From NCBI GenBank assembly GCA_963989245.1, contig OZ022358.1, positions 5,634,165 through 5,698,164 on the forward strand: a stretch of 64,000 nucleotides of DNA, read 5' to 3'. Within the stretch, counting starts at the first letter, position 1, and each line of letters begins with the position of its first letter. This document shows, in pieces, positions 34,201-43,544 of this stretch. The stretch is from Nansenia antarctica (lineage: Eukaryota > Chordata > Actinopteri > Argentiniformes > Microstomatidae). A program made the position numbers and the translations under genes. A model generated the notes under the pieces. That model had not been told where the DNA came from. It ran no database searches and was given only the letters and a program-made list of their open reading frames with translations.

Positions 34201-35004
34201 TACTACTACAACTCCCAGACTAAGGAGTCCCGGTGGTGGCGCTACCGTGCCATGGCGGCAACAGTTGTTGCCGAGGAACACCTGCAGGTGGCCATGCACC
34301 CTCACGTGGCCGAGGTCAGCATTGACGCACCCGTCAACTCCGTCGAGTACACGTCAGCCATGAAAGTCTCAGCCAGTATTGTAGACGCCTCCAAGGAGGA
34401 AAGGCCGGAGTTGGCGAAGAAAACGTACAAGTGGAACCCAAAAGAGGAGGCCAAGCAGGCCTTCAAAGAGCTTCTGGAGGAGGATGGTGGTTCATCCAAC
34501 GCGTCATGGGAGCAAACCATGAGAATGATCATCAACGACCCACGCTACAGCGCCCTGCCCAAGCTGAGTGAGAAGAAGCAAGCGTTTAAGGCCTACCAGG
34601 CTAAGAAGGAGAAGGAACAAGCCAAGCAGCTCAGGAAGAGGAACTGGGAGGCGCTGAAGAGCATTCTGGACAACATGGCCAACGTCACCTACTGCACCAC
34701 CTGGTCCGAGGCCCAGCAGTACCTGCTGGACGACCCCACCTTCGCTGAGTACGAGGAGCTGGAGAACATGGACCAGGAAGACGCTCTGATCTGCTTCGAG
34801 GAGCACATCCGCGCCCTGGAGAAGGAGGAGAAGCAGAAGATTCTGCTGAGAGAGAGAGACAAGATGTCCGAAGGTGCCGTGGTACTGGGGATGGACCAGT
34901 CCCTTCCGCGCGCCGCCTGGCAGACAGGCAGAGTGGTCGACACTATCACCTCCTACTTCACGCTGCTAGAGCAGCCTAGCCAGTGTGCCTTCTTAGTTAA
35001 CTGA
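31243..35004 (+). CDS. Chimeric BEL Gag-protease / PRPF40A-like WW-FF protein (1253 aa)
   Basis: One uninterrupted ORF. Residues 1-160 are acidic and Ser-rich. About 167-290 is a highly charged coiled coil of LERERLQ-type repeats. About 406-563 matches the BEL Gag region (DUF1759-like). About 653-715 has Cys/His clusters (CPYCPSEHWFNEC, CWNCGRDHLAKNC). About 753-915 is the BEL protease region (DUF1758-like) with VLDDGSERTIL at 775-785. From about 947 the sequence is PRPF40A-like: one WW domain (Trp976 to Trp998), a linker, an FF domain (about 1070-1120) and a second FF domain (about 1134-1190) of PRPF40 FF3 type. Residues 1207-1253 resemble the pol C-terminus (VVLGMDQSLPRAAWQTGRVV). PRPF40 links U1 snRNP, splicing factor 1 and the RNA polymerase II tail. 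A role in the element is inference. Confidence 0.88.
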   Translation: MAERSQPDQTVTPPSPPPEPEPRPQRVPRLPPRLQEYELELESSLSGSEERTPRDTVVGEAEVSAGARVASTETALKEHQPEDEMAEPQGFAVETEEQEGEARSDSACGRKREGLSLNDLPPSTARSRPSSCRSVASYRSRASVGSSASGADSLHSRGSSAALSECMRQQAEMALERERQQAETALERERLQFERERERERLQMNGAERAAERQRQEALERERLQMGAAERQRQEALERERLQMGAAERQRQEALERERFQMERDRLQMEGAERAAERQMAREQLHAEKMEEMMQTMRDVCISRTPSARSSRVSSARPSRVPSPEPPADGSMTPAMTVQLQAQLTTWKEEDQGPDRYAAQREPASLPGRGAIPQERSTPLGPPVHQNACRPDTQTVTPAPMIHYRMFPQVEGPKFPFFKDEDRSQYVELRICLDTLLDNSCSESYKYAILLQHVRNPRAHNMVLAHASAPTPYTRALADLDARYGRPWNHALAELQALEQQAPIKDDRALDDFALRVHTLVGMLKTQGPAGASEINSTSNVERLLRKIPRFRQERFRRQQRVRNPGKLGLSMAAFAEFLLEEVHDTNVDAMGYAEPKKEREKGDRWDRPSSNRGRPVGVLHTEEEPRRERTTRPEGKDSSQPPQKGRRGPPPCPYCPSEHWFNECSDFNNLSTEAKQRWLEEHKRCWNCGRDHLAKNCTLKRKCNRCEEVHLHILHEVSLARSTEGNRSPRSGRAPEEETPVYYLDSPQSSGSKVLLKVVKVRLHHNNAVYDTYAVLDDGSERTILLQGAVRQLGLQGTAEKLTLRTIRRDLKEVTGARINFSISPAGRPSDRHRLQNVFTADQLALSRYDYPLERLRARYPHLRRVDLHPIEGAEPTLLIGSDNADLIVSLRPPLRGPRGCPMAVKTALGWALQGATEGRDRDGRATSSLHVRTEEANQPTGPPGVESIAASAPGTVSTTNGSPQDDQPKKKSLWTEHKSLDGKTYYYNSQTKESRWWRYRAMAATVVAEEHLQVAMHPHVAEVSIDAPVNSVEYTSAMKVSASIVDASKEERPELAKKTYKWNPKEEAKQAFKELLEEDGGSSNASWEQTMRMIINDPRYSALPKLSEKKQAFKAYQAKKEKEQAKQLRKRNWEALKSILDNMANVTYCTTWSEAQQYLLDDPTFAEYEELENMDQEDALICFEEHIRALEKEEKQKILLRERDKMSEGAVVLGMDQSLPRAAWQTGRVVDTITSYFTLLEQPSQCAFLVN
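34081..34860 (+). other. Host-derived PRPF40A-like segment inside the BEL ORF
   Basis: About 780 nt without introns, although vertebrate prpf40a spreads these domains over many exons, so the source was a spliced mRNA. The WW domain starts like host WW1 (SLWTEHKSLDG) and ends like host WW2 (YYYNSQTKESRW), so the two host WW domains are collapsed into one. The first FF domain (NASWEQTMRMIINDPRYSAL) is joined at a Lys/Glu-rich stretch to FF3 (NWEALKSILDNMANVTY), with FF2 missing. Resemblance is closer to PRPF40A than PRPF40B from memory of the two human proteins. The exact left junction lies between about 33,994 and 34,096 and the right one between about 34,849 and 34,875. Confidence 0.85.
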
Positions 35005-35027
35005 AACCGAGGGTTTCATGGGGCGGC

Positions 35028-36116
35028 TGTTGTGAAGGCCCACAGTTTTTAGAGCCAGTTTTAGTTTCCCCGAAATCAGCCCTTCTGCCCCAGTTATTTA
35101 CTTTGTTATTTTCTATACTATTCTGTACGTTTATGAAGGTATATGTATTATTATTGTAATGTTTCTGTATATATTTGATGACGTAGTATATCCGGGGTGT
35201 GTCCGTGACCCGGATGTTAGGTTCGGTGGTGCCTATATAAGAGACGGAAGTAGTCCGCGAGTCAGAGTGTGTGAGGAGAAGCAGAACGAGAGAGAAGCAG
35301 AACGAGAGAGAAGCAGAACGAGAGAAAGCAACGAAGTCAATCGAAGATGGCGGATTCCGTAACACGCACCCCGTGCTGAAGCGGACCACCAAAAGTGATT
35401 ATTGAGTGTACCAGTGTAGCCCGTTTAGTTGTGTTCCCGTTGGACCGCCTTGCCAGCAGCCGGCTGTTCAACGTTGGACCAAGCGAGACGCCAGCTGGAC
35501 ATCATCGTCGCCTCCACGAGTGGACTGCGACCAAACACTGACTCCAGCGGAGCTTCGACGCGGACCACGGGACTTGGGCCCTTCACCTCGTGGTAGACCA
35601 CGAAGACGGCCCTTTCCCTCCGTGTTGCTACGTCCCCCCCCCTTTCGTCGGCTAAACTTCATCGACGCACATGCCATTCAACCAGGCCTCAACGCGCACC
35701 ACAGCCCTGGACTATCAGCCTGTTCAGGCCAGAGACTATCAGTGAGTGATTGAGTGTGTGTGTGGCCGGCCGGGAGGGAATGTATATATGGGGATGTATA
35801 CAACCGTCATGTGTAATAAATGTGTTGTTCATATGTAATACCGTGTGTTAGTTGTTTGTAGCTCCAATGCTAATGCTAGTTGTTTGTAGCTCCAATGCTA
35901 ATGCTAGTTGTTTGTAGCTCCAATGCTAATGCTAGTTGTTTGAAGGCTAATGCTAATGCTAGTTCCCTTGCTAATGCTAACGACATTAACTGCTAGTCTA
36001 ACGGTTTGCTGGCGCCCCCTGCCTGTATCCTCCTATACTGCCTATTTAGCTCCATTAGTTAGATAACCAGCCCCTTCCTAAATTATACAGTCCTTTTCAG
36101 CTACTCCCTGGTTACA
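35028..36116 (+). repeat. BEL 3' LTR (1089 bp)
   Basis: Same length as the 5' LTR and the same sequence at every point I compared, including the C9 tract and both internal repeat arrays. It starts at TGTTGTGAAGG after GGGGCGGC and ends TTACA directly before the second CTTAA. Confidence 0.9.
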
Positions 36117-37168
36117 CTTAATATTACACTTATAGAGGTGTAGCTCTCGGTGTCGCTGGACTTTGTGGTTGGAGGAGACAGTGTGAATCACAAGCTGCTT
36201 TATGAGTCTATTTGTCTATTACATATGACCACATGTGCATGCCCCTTGATCCACATATTCTCTTATGAAAAATATATACATAGGCCCATCATGCATGCTC
36301 TCTCTCTCACACACTCACACAGACACACACTCTCTTGAAATAATACATTTCAGCTGCTTTCCATCAGTGTTTGATGGTTGTAAATCTCAGAGGGTCTCTC
36401 CTCCTGGGGGAGTCTTATGTGTTAAGACCATTCCAAGCACACGCTGTATCAAAGCACAGGACCCTGTCAGGGTGTTCCACCCCACCATTAGACCCAGGTG
36501 TGGCCGTGGAACTTAACTCCTCTGCTTTCACTCCATAAACCTTCACCATGCAACCCAATAAAGTTAATACACTTATAGTGTCTTTTATCTCCCCCCACCC
36601 TCTACTCCTCTTTCTCTCTCTCCCTCCTTTCTTTCTTTTTTCTCTCTCTCTCATTCTATCTGTCACCGTTACCACCTTGCCTTGCTAATACAGTCAGTAA
36701 TACAGCACAGTATTCTATCAAGGTATTCAATCAAACAAAACAAGGGCAAGGGTACTCCGCCTGCATTAAAAGTTTCCATCCTTGAGTGAGACATTTGAGA
36801 TAAGTCACTCCTGCTTTCACGTTCACTTGGTCAAATTTGTTGCTTTTCACATGACCCGAATGTAAGATTTCTTAAAAATGTGCTGTTCTGCTTTTTCTAT
36901 GATTTCATACAAATTGAGCTTGAGATCTTGTTGCCCAATCATAAAAGCCAACATTTGGGATTTGACCCCTGTACATGAATGTTCTGTTTGAGAGAAATAC
37001 AGGGAAATCTATTCTCAACTCAAAGGTAAAAAATAAAGGTATGGCATGTGTTTCTTTTCACTCATTACAGTCAGTAAACTACAAGATCCATTTTGTCAGT
37101 AAGAACGAGAGGCTAAGATGTTTTATGAAATGAGACAAAGTCTGCACAAAGGAGAACTACATTACTGA

Positions 37169-37422
37169 TGGGGCGGATGGGGTGGCTGTGGCGCAGGAGG
37201 CAGAGCTGCCATCTAATGATCGCAAGGTTGGCAGATCGGCGGTTCATGTCGGCCACATGTCGAAGTGTCCTTGGGCAAGACTCTGAACCCCAAATTACTC
37301 CCAGTGAGCGGGCCGGCGCCTTGCATGGTAGCTTGCTGCCATTGGTGTGTGAATGTGTGAATAAGAGGCCGTTGTAAAGCGCTTTGGGAAAAGGTGCTAT
37401 ATAAGTGCAGTCCATTTACCAT
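37169..37422 (+). mobile_element. tRNA-derived SINE (family 1) with target duplication
   Basis: Complete copy from the head TGGGGCGGATGGGGTGGCTG to the tail CAGTCCATTTACCAT, flanked by TTACTGA at 37162-37168 and 37423-37429. The right arm of the inverted duplication lacks the SINE at the corresponding place (near 52.67 kb). The TTACTGA repeat indicates retroposition after the arms separated. Confidence 0.85.
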
Positions 37423-37539
37423 TTACTGAGAAATAATGAATATGTAACACTGTTCCCTACAGTCATAGCTGTTTATCATGCACACTGTCGTCACACAGAC
37501 ATGCATCAGAAGAGCCCCGTCATGCCAGGTACCACAAGC

Positions 37540-37810
37540 CAATCAACTGAGCCAAAGGAAGATCTGTAGGCCTACAGGTATTCCGGCCAACTTCTACCGC
37601 TGCACCATTGAGAGCATCTTAACCAACTGCATCACAGTGTGGTACGGCAACTGCACTGTGTCCGACTGGAAGGCCCTGCAATGGGTGGTGAAAACTGCCC
37701 ATTGCATCATCGGCACCTATTGCAAAAAAACTGTGTGTGGCTATGCCAGAAAAGTTCAACAAAAGGTCATCTCTGGATATGGCTGTACCAAGAAGAAACA
37801 AAAGGTCTGA
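37540..37810 (+). mobile_element. LINE reverse-transcriptase C-terminal fragment (left arm)
   Basis: The plus frame encodes FYRCTIESILTNCITVWYGN and ALQWVVKTAHCIIG, typical of the C-terminal end of reverse transcriptases of Rex1/L2-type non-LTR elements. It then decays. Remnants persist inverted in the right arm near 52,380-52,600, so it predates the inverted duplication. Confidence 0.65.
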
Positions 37811-37968
37811 ATCATACCCTGACCATTCACCAGCAGTTAATCTGACTACACTTCACATTTGATCTTTACTTATCTACAATTCTAAACAAAACACACCACC
37901 TGTGTGACCTGGCTGGACTAGAGTTGGGTAGGTAAGAGGAGGTAGGATGTGGGACGTAGTGAGGTGTG

Positions 37969-37975
37969 TATATAA
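37969..37975 (+). promoter_or_regulatory. TATA box of ependymin-like copy C
   Basis: TATATAA in the context GAGGTGTGTATATAAGGACA, 89 bp before the start codon. It is a better TATA match than in copies A and B. Confidence 0.6.
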
Positions 37976-38063
37976 GGACACCTTGGATGTTGGTGTGCCA
38001 CACTACTGAGAGTGAGCCAGAAGCTTCTGTTAGACCTTCATTAGACCGACTCTACTCTACACT

Positions 38064-41000
38064 ATGCAAGCCTCCATTCTGTTGACCATCAGCCTGTGTC
38101 TGGCTGTTGGTAGCTTGGCCCAAAGACCTGAACCATGCCGTAAGTGAGAGAATTAGATAGAAACATGTTCTAAAATTATGTCAATGGTACTAAATGGTAG
38201 AACTATAGTAAATTCACTGTTTCATAAATGCTTTTAATGAGAAATACCAGGTTGGATCTCTAGGAAATTGCTTTCTTCCATTTGTTGCTTCTTCATTCAA
38301 TGTAACAAATGTGTCGTTTTTTTCTTTTTTTTAACATTGAAGGTCCCCCACGTGCTATGGAGGGCATTCAGAGAGTGGTATGTCATTTTCTGGGAGGCAA
38401 TATTTTGTCTAAGACTCTGTCATGTTCAAATGTAAGCAGAAATGGGAATTACGAATAACCCAAGAATGATATCATGTGTATATTCATTTCTTATCACATG
38501 TAACAGATGATGCCCAAGGAGGGTTATTCTGCTTTTGAGAAATTTGCAATTGATGGAGAGAGGGAATATCGCCTGACTCTCGAGACCCTCGACGACCACT
38601 CCATTGTTATAGAAACCCTGCATCTCTTTAACGAGGTAACATTGTTTAACCTTTTAATTACAAATGCATATTTTATTGAATTGCACTGTTAATGGAAGAT
38701 TCTATACAGGGGACACATTGGGAGGGAACAAAGTTGCGCAGAGTTCTGCCATCTAAGGAGACGGGAGGACAATTGTGACACGGTCTGATGAAAAGGGCCG
38801 CATGTCAGCAATTCTCAAGTCGCACAAATGAGCAAAAAGCTTTCTTTAAAAAAGAAAAAAGAAATATATATATATTACGATATTACAAATGTTGAAGTGT
38901 TGAAGAGCCCACTCGATATAACAAACAGTTTTAGGATCACTAACAGGGCTGCCAAGTTTCACCAAAAGTTTGGAGTGAGATTTTTTTGGCCGGTGGAGCG
39001 ACCCAAAACTGTGCACGTTTTGGCAGCGGCGGCCCCTCTCTCCCACCCAATTATTTGTGCTAGTTTCCTGCAATTGTACATGTTGTTCATAATAAACCAG
39101 CACAAGAAATGAAAATAATTAACATTTTATAAAACTGGGTCAGAATGAGGGCTTTTTTTTTTAGGGACTCCCAATTGTTGTATTTGTATTGTAAATTGTA
39201 ATTATTATTAATTATTATTATTAATGTACCTGGTTATGTTACAGTAGAGAAACAAAAAAACAGTTACCAAAAAAAACGGAGTATTTACTAGCTAAGATTG
39301 ACAAAAGATTGGCGTGGTGCAACTGAAATTAGTAAACAACTAGTTTGAAACTTGCTAGTAACAACTAGGGGTTTAGTAACTACTAAATGCCTGCATTTAT
39401 AATGACTTACGCCAAATTGGTGCAACCCAGTCCAGTAGGCTACCAGATACGATGTTGTAATGTATGCACATAATTTGCTACCACGGTTGCCAGACGGAAT
39501 TGACAATGTCCAGCCCAACCGGTCTAAAAGCTGCCGTGGCATCTTTCTGCACGCGCGTTCACGCGAGCTGCAAGAACGTAGCAAGCAGTGGTTGCCAGGT
39601 CCAGTGCGACCAAAAGTAGCCCAATCTGGCAACACTGCTCGCTACGTTCTTGCAGCTCGCGTGAACACAGGTTCTTCCATCAGCGCTCGCCTGCCGCTTC
39701 GATTGCAGACTCAAGTTAACGCGCGTGCAGAAAGATGCCACGAAACTCATGTCCGGTAGCTTTCTTTCAAGGAATTTCAAAAATAAAAGTCCCGTAAAAC
39801 AATTGTTATTTCTCGCCGTGAGAAATAGAGATGCGGCGTGAGAGCGTGAGAACTGGTTGAAATGCGTGAGTCTCACGGCGATTGCGTGAGACTTGGCAGC
39901 TCTGATCACTAAACACTTATAATTTGTGAGTTGGATTCACTGTCTGCCATAGGCTACTGGGTAAGTGATAAATGGCTTGTAAACAAACTTTCATTTTAGG
40001 ACGTGTTCAAAAGCAAGGACTGTGTGATCATCTAATTATGTGTAGTCATGTGATTTTAGCATGTTGATGTTCTATCAGCATGTTGTGATGTACTAAAAAT
40101 GCAGTTAGATGTTTATAGCGATGTTCCTTTTTAGCGCTAACCTACTAGCAGCTGTTTTGCGTGTGTTTTGATTCAGAGTGTGTTTCTCCGCTATTTGGTT
40201 TGAGGTGTACCAACATTCAAATAAGCATATCTTCAACTATTTTCAGATATCAATGTATGACACATCATTTTGAAAGCTAACAGTCTGCACTTTAGATTCA
40301 TAATCTGGACCCTGTAACAGACCCTGTCACAATTAGTTTAAGACTTAATTGCAGTGGTTGAAACACAGAGCCGGATAATGTATATTTGAGCAGTATAAAT
40401 CAAGTAAAAATCATTCTAACATCTTGACCTCCATTTATACTTTTGTACTTGTCCTTCTTCAGGGTGTGTATTATGAAATTGATCGCAAGACCAAAACCTG
40501 TAGAGGAAGACTCATTTCGGCTAACCACTTCCGTTTGGGTGCCGGGGTTCCCTACTCTGCCACCTTCCATTCACAAGCGATCATTGGAACCTCTTCTGCT
40601 CCTGGAGAAGGGTTGCTGATAAACAACTGGGTTGGAAAACTACCTGAGTATCGCTGTGAGTGATGTGTAAACTATGCAGTGATGTGTAAACTATGCAAAC
40701 CTACCTCATGTTTTCCAATATTATACAAGCTTCTCACCTACCATGATCACTATTCCCAGTCAAGCTCCCCTGGCATAGTGACTAATCATGACTCGTAGTC
40801 TGATGTATATGCTCTCTTCACAGCAAACTACTTCATGACTTTCACTGACAAAGGATGTATACCCGTTTACATCTGGTTCGAAGGTGACATCTTCAACAGG
40901 TTAGTGGTATACTATATGTAAATGCTTCAAATTGCTTGTTGAAATCATGCTAACATGAATTCATAGTCTTATGATCAGTCATATCTCCAGTTAGATCCTG

Positions 41001-41172
41001 ATCCTGATCATGATAGAGAAATGCTGCCTCAGGATCTCAGATGTCTATATTCCTTAATCCTCCACTAGAGAACTCTAATGTGACCCCTTTCTTTTCTATT
41101 CCCAGTTTCTACGATATTGAGCTTAGAGTTGAGAATCCCGACGTCTTCATCCCTCCTTATTACTGTTACTAA
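38064..41172 (+). CDS. epdl: Ependymin-like secreted glycoprotein, copy C, 6 exons
   Basis: Exons: 38064-38139, 38343-38377, 38507-38635, 40463-40655, 40824-40899, 41106-41172; 576 nt, 191 aa. The signal peptide matches copies A and B with one change (ASIL for ACIL). The mature part is more diverged: PCRPPRAMEGIQRV, exon 3 two codons shorter with acidic substitutions (SAFEKFAIDGEREYRLTLE), exon 4 two codons longer, exon 5 four codons shorter. Family hallmarks GVYYEI, TSSAPGEGLLINNW, NYFMTFTDKGCIPV and VFIPPYYC are kept, with the four cysteines. Intron 3 is expanded by a hAT-like element (38944-39904). Exons 1-3 lie in the left arm of the inverted duplication and exons 4-6 in the spacer. All splice sites look usable. 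Confidence 0.85.
38944..39904. mobile_element. hAT-like non-autonomous element in copy C intron 3
   Basis: Flanked by the 8-bp direct repeat ATCACTAA (38936-38943 and 39905-39912). Termini are inverted: CAGGGCTGCCAAGTTTCACC at the left and CAGAGCTGCCAAGTCTCACG as reverse complement at the right. The right arm of the inverted duplication has the undisturbed site ATCACTAA once (near 51,397). No transposase is present. The interior contains another inverted repeat at about 39537-39745 (GTGGCATCTTTCTGCACGCG and its complement). Confidence 0.85.
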
Positions 41173-41422
41173 CCAGTCAGTAGTGGATCATCTACTAGCT
41201 AATCATTATTTGATTTGGTTGATGTAAAGCACTATGATTTACCCGCAAATCCTACACTTAAGAGTACATCATGATCATATGAAATAATTATCAAATATAC
41301 AAATACAAATTAAGAGGGCAAATTTTTACTTCTTCAAAAGGTGAGATTTCAATTAAATAACAAATGGATTCAAATTCTAGAATGGTTTATGTTTCTACCT
41401 GGTGTCTACAAAATTAAACATA

Positions 41423-42105
41423 CACTCACCGGCCACTTCATTAGGGCCACCTTTTCAACTGCTTGTTGACGCAAATATCTAATCAGCCAATCTTGTGGCA
41501 GCAACTCAATGCATTTAAGCATGTAGACATGGTCAAGACGAAGTTCAAATCAACTCGTTACAACCAAGGTACGCAGATGAGCATCTCTGAAAGCACAACA
41601 CGTCGAACCTTGAAGCAGATGGGCTTCAGCAGCAAAAGACCACACTGGGTGCCACTCCTGTTAGCTACAGAACAGGAAACTGAGGCAACAATTTGCACTG
41701 GCCCACCGAAATTGGACAATAGAAGATTTAAAAAACGTTGCCTGGTCTGGTGAGTCTTGATTTCTGCTGTGACATTCAGATGGTGGTCAAAAATTGGGGT
41801 AAACAACATAATCTCACATAATCTCAAATTGGTTTCTTGAACATGACGATGAGTTCACTGTACTCAAATGGCCTCCACAGTCACCAGATCTCAATCCAAT
41901 AGAGCACCTTTGGGATGTGGTGGAACGGGAGATTCGCATCATGGATGTACAGCCGACAACTCTGCAGAAACTATGTGATGCTATAATGTCAATATGAATC
42001 TCTGAGGAATGTTTCCAGCACCTTGTTGAATCTATGCCACGAGGAATGAAGGCAGTTCTGAACATCCAACCCAGTACCTGCAAGGTGTACCTAATGAAGT
42101 GAGTG
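41423..42105 (+). mobile_element. Internally deleted Tc1-like transposon in the 3' flank of copy C
   Basis: Bounded by TA on both sides (41421-41422, 42106-42107) with inverted ends CACTCACCGGCCACTTCATTAGG and CCTAATGAAGTGAGTG. The plus strand keeps transposase remnants (TTRRTLKQMGFSSKRPHWVPLL, then the SPDLNPIEHLWDV motif near 41882), with the central catalytic part deleted and frames broken. The corresponding site in copies A and B is empty. Confidence 0.85.
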
Positions 42106-42109
42106 TATT

Positions 42110-43540
42110 TAACATTTCAGATGCATGTTATTTTTGTCATGAAAAACAAACATAATTGTAACAAAGTCATGTGGTCAGCGATTGGGTGCGTTTTTTCGAT
42201 AACGACAAATGTATTGTGGTTTACTTACTGTTCAGCACTTGGTTACATTCAATGCATGACTTGTACTATATAGGCTAAATAAGATTACTAAAGCGGCAAG
42301 TAACAAGTGTGTGCATCAAAAGTCTAGGCATGAGGCACGTAACATCCATATGCTGTATAAATAAAAAGTTAGCAAGACTGACTTAAATGAGATCTAAGTG
42401 TAAGACTGGGTTTATTTTTATGCAACCGGTCCCTGGTATAGAAGGTTCAGAACTGTATAGAAGAGGCTCAGTGGCTGAGTTCGTAAATTCACTCTGGAAG
42501 TATGATCAGCACTCATGGAATGCCTCTCGTCCAATCAAATTCCATGGTTCCTTTATGACGAACCCAGTGTGCGCACCGGCGCTTTCAGAGCGAATTCACG
42601 AACGCAGCCTGTGTAGTAAAGGGTATGCATTTAATTACAATCACAATCGCTACTGTAAAGCCTACAACATAAGAGTAACATTCTTTGGCTTTGGTTCAAT
42701 CCTCAACATTGCAGCATTCAGATACAAAAAAACACAATAATAATAATAAGTAACGTAAGTAAGTATAAAAAAAAAAACGACATTGCTAAAGTAATAATGT
42801 GATGGATTTTACAGTGGCTTCAATAGTGTATTAGTTTATTAACAGACAGTAATGACAGATAAGAACCCCGTATTCAAACACAGCAATGACCAATAACAGT
42901 ATCCCTGGGACCAGCAGCATATTGCCATAGCAACCTTCACCAACAGACTTAAATTTCAACTTGAATGCTGCAAATTCGTGGAGTGTTTTTGATTTGCACG
43001 CAGGGATCTAGAGGCTGTTCACGATGTTAATTAATTTAAAATATAAAAGGTTTGGGAGAAAATATAACATTTATCCTTTTTGCCTTCAACTGTGACCCTA
43101 AGCACTACGAGGATTTCAGTATTTCTTCCAAATGTAAACATACAATACCAGTGCCCCGTTTGCCAGCTAAATCACAGGTGCTGCTACTAGTGGGGGGAAA
43201 CCTGTAACTTATCTGTTTCCACCTCCTACGACATGGACGAGGGGTTGGATTTTAGGAGGCAAGAGCGAAGAACGCAAGAATGAACGAAGGGACGGACGGC
43301 GAAAGACAAACGGAAGAACTGATGGATGGATGGCTGGACGAACAGACGGCAGAACGAAAGACTGAAAAACGGATGGATGAACGTAAGTATGTAGGAAATG
43401 AAGAATGTAAGAAAAGAAGAACAAAAGGACTGAAGAATGAAAGGAATGAAGAATGTAATAAATTAAGATTTTTTATTATTATTTTTTTGGGCCCGCCACC
43501 ACCACCCCCCTTCTACGGAGGACTAATTTTACTTTATTTA
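42110..43540. other. Spacer sequence with one small MITE; no gene seen
   Basis: Mostly AT-rich sequence. A candidate MITE spans about 42469-42613: CAGTGGCTGAGTTCGTAAAT at the left matches, imperfectly, the reverse complement of the right end (CACAGGCTGCGTTCGTGAAT). A GAA-rich tract at 43260-43460 gives a charged low-complexity frame with no family resemblance. No exons are evident. Confidence 0.45.
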
Positions 43541-43544
43541 CTTC

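Larger units (their letters stand above)
30116..36116 (+). mobile_element. BEL/Pao-type LTR retrotransposon carrying a captured PRPF40-like gene
   Basis: Complete 6001-bp element with 1089-bp LTRs (30116-31204, 35028-36116) and the 5-bp target duplication CTTAA at 30111-30115 and 36117-36121. The opposite arm of the inverted duplication has the unoccupied site, with CTTAA once. LTRs start TGTTGTGAAGG and end CCTGGTTACA. A tRNA-Tyr-type primer site follows the 5' LTR, and ATGGGGCGGC precedes the 3' LTR. The 3.8-kb interior has one long ORF with Gag and protease of BEL type, then host-derived WW and FF domains, and no reverse transcriptase, RNase H or integrase. It must depend on enzymes from another element. 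I found no difference between the LTRs by eye, which indicates very recent insertion. Confidence 0.9.
28493..40150. repeat. Left arm of a large inverted duplication
   Basis: Read backwards, 51,170-57,772 matches this arm in order: the outer edge TAGTGTAGAAGAAGAAATAA (28493) pairs with the complement ending at 57772. The 36.1-37.1 kb region pairs with 52.7-54.7 kb, the copy C promoter and exon 1 pair with 52.0-52.2 kb, and 39.9-40.15 kb pairs with 51.17-51.41 kb. Left-specific insertions are the BEL element, the SINE at 37169-37422 and the hAT-like element at 38944-39904. The segment 29,511-29,825 has no clear partner. Confidence 0.85.

Noticed and set aside
34081..34860. A genuine host prpf40 gene or a simple processed pseudogene
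   Set aside because: It is intronless, in one frame with BEL Gag-protease, has BEL-like sequence after it, and is enclosed by LTRs with a target duplication. A processed pseudogene would normally have a poly(A) tail and its own flanking repeats.
43260..43470. Charged plus-strand ORF (EGTDGERQTEELMDG type)
   Set aside because: Low-complexity GAA/GGA-rich tract without homology or splice context.
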